From positions 1-5,506 of the forward strand of contig JAOUPE010000120.1 in assembly GCA_029880025.1 (NCBI GenBank): DNA of 5,506 nucleotides. The letters run 5' to 3'. The notes under the pieces are model-generated. The model was not told the DNA's origin. It searched no databases and was given only the letters and a program-made list of their open reading frames with translations. This DNA is from Caldifarciminota bacterium (lineage in GTDB: Bacteria > Hydrothermota > Tepidihabitantia > Tepidihabitantales > JAOUPE01). The position numbers and the translations under genes are program-made. Shown here piece by piece: positions 1 through 5,506 of the stretch (its first letter is position 1; each line of letters starts with the position of its first letter).

Positions 1-2
1 CT

Positions 3-1709
3 CCGACCGGCGCCGAAAAATTCGGCAGTGCGTCTTTTGGCTATATCACCCTGCGTGATACCATAGTCCTGAAAAAAGCAGTGGTGATAAAACCGGATGG
101 AAAGATAATAAAGGTTAAAAAGGAAGATATTGAAGATATTCCGATGCCGGCTTGGCAGGGCTCGAAATTTTTAATTCCCAACCTGCGTATTATGAAGATA
201 ACCTTTCCTGAGCTTGAACAAGGCTGTGCAATCGAATATATGGTTGAACGAATAACTCGAAGTCCTTACCTCGATTCGGTTTTTGATTACTGGGATATTT
301 TTGAAGCATCCGAGCCGATTAAATCTAAGGTTGTAAAGATTCATTTCCCAAAGAATCTGAAACCGAAATGGGTGGCAAAGAATGGCGAGATTAAACATGA
401 GATGGTCCAAGCCGGGGAAAAGGATATTTATACATTCTTTAAAGATGATGTACCAAGAATTATTGAAGAACCAGCCATGCCGTCCTTAGAAGATGTCGCA
501 ACAAAACTGGTTCTTTCTACTGCCAGCTCCTGGCAAGATATTTCGAAATGGTATTATCGAATCTGCGAACCCAAGCTCGTCCCAGATTCAGCGATTAAAG
601 AAGAGGTTAAAAACCTTTTGCAAGATGCCAAGACTAAAGACGATTCTTTGCGTAATCTATATGAATTCGTAAAAAGAAAGATAAGATATGTTGAGACAAG
701 ACTGATTGGTAAGAAGGGCGGCTATGAACCAGCCGAACTAAGTTTTACTTATAAGAATCAATACGGCGTATGTCGGGATAAGGCAGCGCTTTTAACCGGC
801 ATGTTGCGTGAGGCTGGGTTTAAAGATGCCTTTATGGTTCTGACCAATCCGATGAGTAGGGTAGAAAAAGAAATACCAGCACCGAGTCAATTCAATCACG
901 CAATCGTTGCCTTAAAACAAGGTGATGATTTTATCTTCTTTGACCCGACTGCCGAATGGTCAGTCGAATTCTTAACGCCAATCGAAGATGACCGGGAGAT
1001 TCTCGTATGTGTTCCGGCTGGAAGAGATTTGGAAAAGACGCCAGAACGACCAAGTTCGGTTAATCTTACTAAGGTAAATGTAACAATGAACCTGCTTAAA
1101 GACCGAACCGGGATAATGGCTTTGGAAATCACTGGTCAAGGAGTCATTGATATGGCGTTTCGTACTCTTATCAAAATGCTGCCCAAGGAGAGGATAAAAG
1201 ATATATTTTTGCAATCAATTTTCGCAATTTATCCAAAGGCGGTTTTCGATTCAATCAAAACTTCGGATGCCGAAGATTATAAGACACCAATGAGTATGAA
1301 ACTATTTGTTACGATTCCCGAATACGCAACCAAGATTGGCAAAGAATGGCATATCGGCGGCGACCGAGGATTTCAGGTGAGTCAATTTGGTGGCGGTGGA
1401 AACCTGTTCGGATTGGAAGAAAGGAAATATCCGCTAGACCTTAAGCTGAAAACCTATTCTGAAGTTAATGCCATAACGACTTTTCCGAAATCGCTCAAAG
1501 TTAAGAAATTACCCTCCAGTTTAGAGAAAAAAATCGATGAAATAGAAATTAAAGTAGCAGTGAAAAAAGAAGGAAATAAAATTCACTTCTCTTCCACCAA
1601 TGCGATGAACTTGAAAAATATCCCGCCGGAAAGATATAAGGAAGTCAAGAAGATGATGGCTGAATTTGAAGAATTCGGCAAAGAAAAGACAATTCTGGAG
1701 GAGAGATGA
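3..1709 (+). CDS. DUF3857 / transglutaminase-like protein with intact catalytic triad (5' end outside window)
   Basis: The frame is open from position 3, giving 568 visible residues, and the N-terminus is missing. The GTG at 81 is not a credible start: the 26 codons before it read into the same domain, and the conserved KPDGK motif (visible residues 30-34) needs the strand before it. Visible residues 1 to about 150 match the second half of a DUF3857 beta domain. Residues about 180-330 are a transglutaminase-like core with Cys257 in GVCRDKAALL, His299 in FNHAIVAL and Asp314 in FFDPTA, the expected triad order and spacing. The rest is a beta-rich C-terminal domain ending in the family-like IPPERYKEVKKMM. 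Members usually have a signal peptide and act in the periplasm or at the surface; the signal would be off-window. The fold supports cysteine-dependent amide chemistry (peptidase or acyl transfer), but the substrate is unknown. It overlaps the next gene by 4 bases. The family call is firm; the function is not. Confidence 0.88.
   Translation, partial: PTGAEKFGSASFGYITLRDTIVLKKAVVIKPDGKIIKVKKEDIEDIPMPAWQGSKFLIPNLRIMKITFPELEQGCAIEYMVERITRSPYLDSVFDYWDIFEASEPIKSKVVKIHFPKNLKPKWVAKNGEIKHEMVQAGEKDIYTFFKDDVPRIIEEPAMPSLEDVATKLVLSTASSWQDISKWYYRICEPKLVPDSAIKEEVKNLLQDAKTKDDSLRNLYEFVKRKIRYVETRLIGKKGGYEPAELSFTYKNQYGVCRDKAALLTGMLREAGFKDAFMVLTNPMSRVEKEIPAPSQFNHAIVALKQGDDFIFFDPTAEWSVEFLTPIEDDREILVCVPAGRDLEKTPERPSSVNLTKVNVTMNLLKDRTGIMALEITGQGVIDMAFRTLIKMLPKERIKDIFLQSIFAIYPKAVFDSIKTSDAEDYKTPMSMKLFVTIPEYATKIGKEWHIGGDRGFQVSQFGGGGNLFGLEERKYPLDLKLKTYSEVNAITTFPKSLKVKKLPSSLEKKIDEIEIKVAVKKEGNKIHFSSTNAMNLKNIPPERYKEVKKMMAEFEEFGKEKTILEER
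1697..1701 (+). promoter_or_regulatory. Ribosome binding site for the second gene
   Basis: GGAGG lies inside the last codons of the upstream gene, 4 bases before the ATG at 1706. That ATG overlaps the upstream stop (ATGA, 1706-1709). The purine run continues to 1705, so the exact register is uncertain. The site supports the 1706 start, since the next in-frame ATG is more than 700 bases downstream. The layout suggests translational coupling. Confidence 0.7.
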
Positions 1710-3676
1710 ACCCCTTTGAATTCCCAATTACCAAGCACCAAATCCCAAATAAATCACAAGTGCCAAAATCCATTAAGCCAAAATTTTGGAATTTAGGACT
1801 TGTAATTTTGATATTGTTTGGTTTTTGGAATTTGGGGTTTGGGGCTTTTACCAGTAATTATCTCGCTGATGCCTCAGTAATCTTTGAAAAGAATATCGAA
1901 CGAATCTTCATTGAAAAGGATTTTTCAAGGAGAGGGGAAAAAGAGGTTTCGATATTCATCCTTAATTATCGAGGAAGAGAGCGATTCGGTAATTTACAGG
2001 AAAGATATAATAAGGAAGGTGAGGAGATAAGAATTGAAGAGGCGAAGACGGTAAAAAAGACCGGTGAAGCGATTGAACCGGAGAAGAAGGGAATCGGCGA
2101 TTTGAGCACCATAGAAAAATTTATTGCACCAAAATATTCGAACAGCCGATTGAAAAGCATCGCATTTTCCGCAGTCGAAGAAAGCGCCAGGATAGTTTAT
2201 AAATCAGCCAAAACCGTCAAAGAGAAGAGTAAATACATCTTCGGCAGTAAAATTTTTCAAAAGAACGAACCGGTCCTTTATTCTGAACTTTTCTTAAAGG
2301 TTCCAAATAAAATAAAATACCAAACGATTGGTGAAGTAAAAGTAGACGAGAAAAAGGAAGGGGATTACTTCTATTATACTTTTTCAGTTGATTCGCTTGC
2401 CCGGATTAGCGAAGAACCTTCAAGAATTCCGATGAGTGAAATCTCGCCCCGGATTTATTATTCAAACTTTGCTGACTGGAAAGAAGTCTGGAATTGGTTG
2501 AAAAAGGACTTTTATCCGTCAATCGCGGTTAGAGGTGAACTGGAAAATAAATCGAAGGAAATAGCCGAAGGAAAAGACAAAGAAGATGTAGTTAAAACAA
2601 TTTATGACTATGTAACAAAGAACTGGCGGGATATTCCTTTGACGATTCAAGATGCGGGTTTTAAACCAACCAGAGCGGATGAAGTCTATAATCAGAAATA
2701 TGCCGATAATAAGGACAAGTGTTTGCTGCTTATCACAATGTTGAAAGCGGTCGGGATTGATGCTTATCCGGGTTATGTGGCAAATGAGATTATGAATGAG
2801 TTGCCTTCCCCGGTCTATTTCTATTACATGACGGTTGTTCTTGAATCTGAAGGCAGCTACATCTTCTTAGACCCGACATTTCCCGAGAGGACTTCGGTTG
2901 GAATTTATTTCCCAACGATTCTGCTTGGTTATAATGACGATTTTCCGGTCACCCCGGATATAACGGGTCGAGAAGTTTTTGTGGTTAAACCGGATACATT
3001 TCTTTTGCTGTCGATTCCTTATCCCAAACCAAAAGACATGCTTTCCGATAATTACTATTCATTTGAAATCGACCAAAACGGAAATATCAAAGGGATTATG
3101 AATGGTTCTTTTTCCGGGATTTCGGCAATCGATTTGCGGGCAGTTTATAAGGACAAGACCGAAAAAGAACAGGAGATGAAAATTACCGGAACCGTATCAT
3201 TGATTAAGACCGGTACAAAACTTAAGAATTGGAAGATGGAGAACCTGCGCGAGCCAGGAGTACCAGTAAAGGTTTCCTTGTCTTTTGAAGCGGAAAAATA
3301 TGCGGCAATTGAAGCAAAACGTATGCAAATAAATCTCTTGCCTTATTTATTTTTCCCTGACTTTACTGACTATTTTACCATAAAGGAAAGAAAATATACA
3401 TTGGATATGAAACTGCCAAGCTCCTTTCTTTACCAATTAGAATTTCGAATGCCGGAAGGATATCATATCTTGCACAAGCCGGATAATTTTGAATACAGCG
3501 ATTCTCTCATAACATTAAGGGCATCTGCTGCTTTTGAAAATAATATGGTAATGGTGAGTAGAGAAATCTATTTTAACCAGCGGCGATACACTCCGGAAAG
3601 TTATGACTCGATGAAAGAAAGATGGGGAGATTTTACCAAGCCGGAAATGGGATTTTTGATTATCGAGAAAAAGTAA
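1706..3676 (+). CDS. DUF3857 / transglutaminase-like protein, predicted catalytically inactive, with repeat-encoded signal peptide
   Basis: This 656-residue protein is a paralogue-like partner of the upstream gene. Residues 1-26 are a polar, basic leader rich in Asn, Gln, Lys and Pro. Residues 27-47 are hydrophobic with a plausible signal peptidase site near GFGA|FTS. Residues about 53-235 resemble DUF3857 (start ADASVIFEK, then a Lys-x-x-Gly segment where relatives have KPDG). Residues about 255-430 are the transglutaminase-like core, and the remainder is a beta-rich C-terminal domain ending in RYTPESYDSMKERW, as in relatives. Aligned to its neighbour by hand, the Cys position is Asn335 (YADNKDKC), the His position is Tyr374 (FYYMTVVL), and only Asp389 (FLDPT) remains. 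Cys339, four residues later, sits where the neighbour has Ala. I infer a non-catalytic binding or scaffold role outside the cytoplasm, perhaps pairing with the active neighbour. The reading frame is intact over its whole length, so it is not a decayed gene. Confidence 0.88.
   Translation: MNPFEFPITKHQIPNKSQVPKSIKPKFWNLGLVILILFGFWNLGFGAFTSNYLADASVIFEKNIERIFIEKDFSRRGEKEVSIFILNYRGRERFGNLQERYNKEGEEIRIEEAKTVKKTGEAIEPEKKGIGDLSTIEKFIAPKYSNSRLKSIAFSAVEESARIVYKSAKTVKEKSKYIFGSKIFQKNEPVLYSELFLKVPNKIKYQTIGEVKVDEKKEGDYFYYTFSVDSLARISEEPSRIPMSEISPRIYYSNFADWKEVWNWLKKDFYPSIAVRGELENKSKEIAEGKDKEDVVKTIYDYVTKNWRDIPLTIQDAGFKPTRADEVYNQKYADNKDKCLLLITMLKAVGIDAYPGYVANEIMNELPSPVYFYYMTVVLESEGSYIFLDPTFPERTSVGIYFPTILLGYNDDFPVTPDITGREVFVVKPDTFLLLSIPYPKPKDMLSDNYYSFEIDQNGNIKGIMNGSFSGISAIDLRAVYKDKTEKEQEMKITGTVSLIKTGTKLKNWKMENLREPGVPVKVSLSFEAEKYAAIEAKRMQINLLPYLFFPDFTDYFTIKERKYTLDMKLPSSFLYQLEFRMPEGYHILHKPDNFEYSDSLITLRASAAFENNMVMVSREIYFNQRRYTPESYDSMKERWGDFTKPEMGFLIIEKK
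1719..1848. repeat. A+T-rich imperfect inverted repeat element inside the start of the second gene
   Basis: The left part is rich in CCAAAT/CCCAAAT words and the right part in their complements (GGAATTTGG, GGGTTTGG). They meet at a perfect 12-base palindrome, CCAAAATTTTGG (1778-1789). CCAAATCCCAAAT at 1738-1750 pairs with ATTTGGGGTTTGG at 1830-1842 at 12 of 13 positions, and ACAAGT (1756-1761) pairs with ACTTGT (1798-1803), with gaps between. A direct repeat, TTTTGGAATTT, occurs at 1784-1794 and 1823-1833. The word content resembles multicopy repeats I know from genomes of uncultured bacterial phyla. Only one copy is in this window, so dispersal is inferred. The borders are approximate. Confidence 0.65.
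1784..1846 (+). other. Predicted signal peptide hydrophobic core of the second gene
   Basis: Residues 27-47 are Phe/Trp/Leu/Ile/Gly-rich and follow a leader with Lys residues at 10, 16, 21, 24 and 26. The pentapeptide FWNLG occurs twice (residues 27-31 and 40-44), mirroring the DNA direct repeat beneath it. The likely cleavage is near Ala47. It could instead stay uncleaved as a membrane anchor, because the n-region is unusually long (26 residues). Confidence 0.7.
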
Positions 3677-3692
3677 GGCTTGGATAAAATAA

Positions 3693-3732
3693 AAAGGAGG
3701 GCGGCGAAAAAACCGTCCTCCTTTAGTTTTTT
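3693..3732. terminator. Two-way intrinsic terminator between convergent genes
   Basis: The stem AAAGGAGGGCGG (3693-3704) pairs with CCGTCCTCCTTT (3713-3724) over 12 base pairs including one G.T wobble, around the 8-base loop CGAAAAAA. On the plus strand the stem is followed by AG and six T (3727-3732). On the minus strand the sequence past the stem is TTTATTTTATCC, also T-rich. It starts 17 bases after the rightward stop and ends 12 bases beyond the leftward stop (stem edge), so it can end both transcripts. Confidence 0.9.
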
Positions 3733-3736
3733 GGTC

Positions 3737-5506
3737 TTATTTTGTAATCGCTACTTTTACGGTTCCTATATTTCCGTTCGCATTAATTTTAACAAAGTAG
3801 ATACCGGAAGTCTTCGCTGACCAGAACCAGTTATGAATTCCAGCATGTTTTATCTCATTTTCCGCAGTAATCAGTTTACCGGTAATATCGTAGACCTTTA
3901 TTGTGACCGGTCCAGAGCTTGTAAGATTATACTGGATGTTGACTCCACCCGGAACCCAGTGTGATTTCAATCGAGATTTGCTGATAGTGATTTCTGAGTT
4001 TTCGGCAATGCCGGGGAACGGTGTCTTGGTAAAATATGCCTTTTGCAATCCGGGTGGATATGTGACCCATACTATGCCAACATCGTCACCAGTGCCAATC
4101 CACTGAATTTCGGGGCGAACCCAGGCGTGAACATAAGTAGCTTCATCATAACGCTGGGGAATAGACCAAGGCGCAAATTGATAATAATGGCGATAAGTAT
4201 ATACTCCTTGATTACCAGGTGCACGATATACCAAGTGAATGTAATTACCACGACAAGTCAAATCAGCTGTATAGTTTAAAATACCAGGGCTTGTATCCTG
4301 GGGAACATCGCCATAGTACCATGTCGGATTAGGGCCATATTTGATTAAGTAGCGAACCCGTCCTCCTTCCAACAAAAATGCGCAGCAAACCGTATCTCGG
4401 TAAGCACCAATCGTGGTTTTTTCAGCTTCTTCTGAGCACGGTCCAATGTAATATCGGTAATAACGATACCAATTGTTGGTTCGTCGAAGAATATTTACGG
4501 TATCGTTAGTCCCGACATAAGACATGAAGAGACCTTGGGTGTCGCCAGAGGCAAACCCTTCGTTCCAGCAGGCATCCAGCCCGTTCTTTGCATTGGCATA
4601 AGTTGGATGAGCCGCGGTCCAGGACATAGCACCGGTGTCATCCCAGAACCATCGTAGGCTATCACTATACATCATGCAGAAAAGATAAACCCGGTTGCTT
4701 TGAAAAGTCTGGTTAGAGGTTATTTCCAATTCTCTAATTGTATCAGTGGTTGGTGCGATGAATGCGGCAAAAGAAGTGTTGCCATTTTGAAAGGTGTCTT
4801 GTTCACCATCCAATGTTTTGTAGCGTTGCAGCCACAAGGTCCGGTTGCTAGAACCACCAGTATAACTAACCCAGAAATGGCGACCCGAGACTTCGCCTCC
4901 AATATCATTCATCTTATAGTCATATCCACCTAGAGCATAAGTTTCTGACCAGTTATTGCCACCATCGGTTGACATATTAACTGAAAATCGACTGCCGCCA
5001 CCAGTTCTATCTCCTTCAAGACCAAGTACACAAAAATAGTTGTCGTTTGAGTAATCGACATCAAAAGCCACAACATAGATTGAATCCCGGGTACCAATTT
5101 GAACATACGGGTTATCACCTAATTCAGGCGATGGAATCGGTTTGCGCCAGGAAATTCCAACCGTTGCGTCCATCGGATTAATCATGCCTTCCAATTCTGA
5201 AAATTTTGATAGAGCTTCATCATATTGATGGTTATTCCAGAGTTGTTCGATATGCTTAGCAAAATTATGCGCCTCACTTGATTCGGTTACATCAAGTATT
5301 ATTTCAATCTCAGCATTAGCACGTTCCTCAGAAGTTAAGACTTCGAGCACTGACCAGAATGGTTTATAAGTATATTCTACCGGTCTTTTGGTTTGAACCT
5401 GTTCAGCGATAGCCGGCAGTTTTAGTGTTGCCTGTGTTTGCGATTGAGTTGTCGGGTATTCGGCAGCAAGAACTAAGCCGAAAGCAATTATTGATAGGGT
5501 TATAAT
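3737..5506 (-). CDS. Secreted Asp-box protein with FlgD-Ig / Por-type C-terminal sorting domain (5' end outside window)
   Basis: The minus-strand frame is open to the window edge (589 visible residues), so the GTG at 5350 is internal. The first visible residues, IITLSIIAFGLVLAAEYPT, look like the end of a signal peptide cleaved after LAA. A Gln/Thr-rich stretch and a short helical segment follow (about 55-105, including HNFAKHIEQLWNNHQYDEAL). The body (about 115-500) is beta-rich with one canonical Asp-box, STDGGNNW (residues 179-186), typical of sialidase/BNR-type propellers, plus repeated Trp/Tyr-rich strands. Residues about 505-589 resemble FlgD Ig-like or type IX secretion sorting domains: VTIKVYDITGKLI, then SGIYFVKINANG, ending VKVAITK. 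I see no sialidase catalytic set and assign no enzyme activity. Likely role: exported surface or extracellular protein. The architecture is well supported; the function is unknown. Confidence 0.85.
   Translation of the reverse strand: MITLSIIAFGLVLAAEYPTTQSQTQATLKLPAIAEQVQTKRPVEYTYKPFWSVLEVLTSEERANAEIEIILDVTESSEAHNFAKHIEQLWNNHQYDEALSKFSELEGMINPMDATVGISWRKPIPSPELGDNPYVQIGTRDSIYVVAFDVDYSNDNYFCVLGLEGDRTGGGSRFSVNMSTDGGNNWSETYALGGYDYKMNDIGGEVSGRHFWVSYTGGSSNRTLWLQRYKTLDGEQDTFQNGNTSFAAFIAPTTDTIRELEITSNQTFQSNRVYLFCMMYSDSLRWFWDDTGAMSWTAAHPTYANAKNGLDACWNEGFASGDTQGLFMSYVGTNDTVNILRRTNNWYRYYRYYIGPCSEEAEKTTIGAYRDTVCCAFLLEGGRVRYLIKYGPNPTWYYGDVPQDTSPGILNYTADLTCRGNYIHLVYRAPGNQGVYTYRHYYQFAPWSIPQRYDEATYVHAWVRPEIQWIGTGDDVGIVWVTYPPGLQKAYFTKTPFPGIAENSEITISKSRLKSHWVPGGVNIQYNLTSSGPVTIKVYDITGKLITAENEIKHAGIHNWFWSAKTSGIYFVKINANGNIGTVKVAITK
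3740..3994 (-). other. C-terminal sorting-like (FlgD-Ig / Por) domain of the leftward gene
   Basis: About 85 residues run to the stop codon. They show the usual pattern of this domain: a strand after GGVNIQYNL, the VTIKVYDITGK strand-turn, a W-containing strand (HNWFWSAKT), the SGIYFVKI strand and a final short strand. In Bacteroidota and relatives such domains direct type IX secretion and are then removed or anchored. Whether this organism has that system cannot be seen here, and the domain could be structural only. Confidence 0.75.
4949..4972 (-). other. Asp-box (BNR) motif in the leftward gene
   Basis: The codons read Ser-Thr-Asp-Gly-Gly-Asn-Asn-Trp, matching the S-x-D-x-G-x-x-W consensus of Asp-box beta-hairpins in sialidase-like propellers. 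I found no second perfect copy, so the rest of the propeller is inferred from the beta-rich sequence. Confidence 0.75.

Noticed and set aside
81..83. GTG as start of the first gene
   Set aside because: The frame is open upstream and the preceding codons continue the same domain; no convincing ribosome site precedes it.
1778..1789. The palindrome CCAAAATTTTGG as a regulator-binding operator
   Set aside because: It lies within coding sequence at the centre of the larger inverted repeat, which explains it better.
1738..1850. The inverted repeat as an intrinsic terminator after the first gene
   Set aside because: The arms are A+T-rich and gapped, there is no tight G+C stem or following T run, and the region is coding.
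171..2160. Minus-strand open frames opposite the two rightward genes
   Set aside because: They are short, have no family-like motifs, and lie wholly opposite strongly supported coding sequence.
1706..3676. The second gene as a decaying pseudogene
   Set aside because: Its 656-residue frame is intact with all domains and conserved ends; only the catalytic residues are replaced.
3903..5118. Short open frames on both strands inside the leftward gene
   Set aside because: They overlap the well-supported secreted protein, show no motifs and have no convincing ribosome sites.
5348..5350. GTG as start of the leftward gene
   Set aside because: The frame stays open to the window edge and encodes a signal-peptide-like end upstream of this codon.

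Overview
The window holds three protein-coding genes and almost no non-coding DNA. Two genes run rightward (positions 3-1709 and 1706-3676) and one runs leftward (5506-3737). The first and third are cut by the window edges: both frames stay open to the edge, so their true starts lie outside. The rightward genes overlap by ATGA and look like one translationally coupled operon. A 60-bp convergent intergenic gap carries a strong two-way intrinsic terminator. There is no gene-free stretch over 300 bases, and I see no tRNA, rRNA, CRISPR array or transposase.

Both rightward genes encode proteins of the DUF3857 / transglutaminase-like architecture: an N-terminal beta domain, a papain-fold transglutaminase core, and a C-terminal beta domain. 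The first keeps a full Cys-His-Asp triad. The second has Asn and Tyr at the Cys and His positions and keeps only the Asp, so it looks like a pseudoenzyme partner. Its signal peptide is encoded inside an A+T-rich imperfect inverted repeat that resembles the interspersed repeats found in genomes of several uncultured bacterial phyla. A repeat appears to have been taken over as an export signal.

The leftward gene encodes a secreted protein with a signal peptide, a predicted beta-propeller-like body with one canonical Asp-box, and a C-terminal domain like the FlgD-Ig / type IX secretion (Por) sorting domain.

The organism is probably an uncultured bacterium of or near the FCB group, possibly candidate division WOR-3. 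This rests on the Por-like sorting domain, the DUF3857-transglutaminase pair, the style of the repeat and the moderate-to-low G+C. It is inference, not a database match. All three products appear to be exported or envelope-facing. The convergent layout gives no evidence that the leftward gene is co-regulated with the pair.
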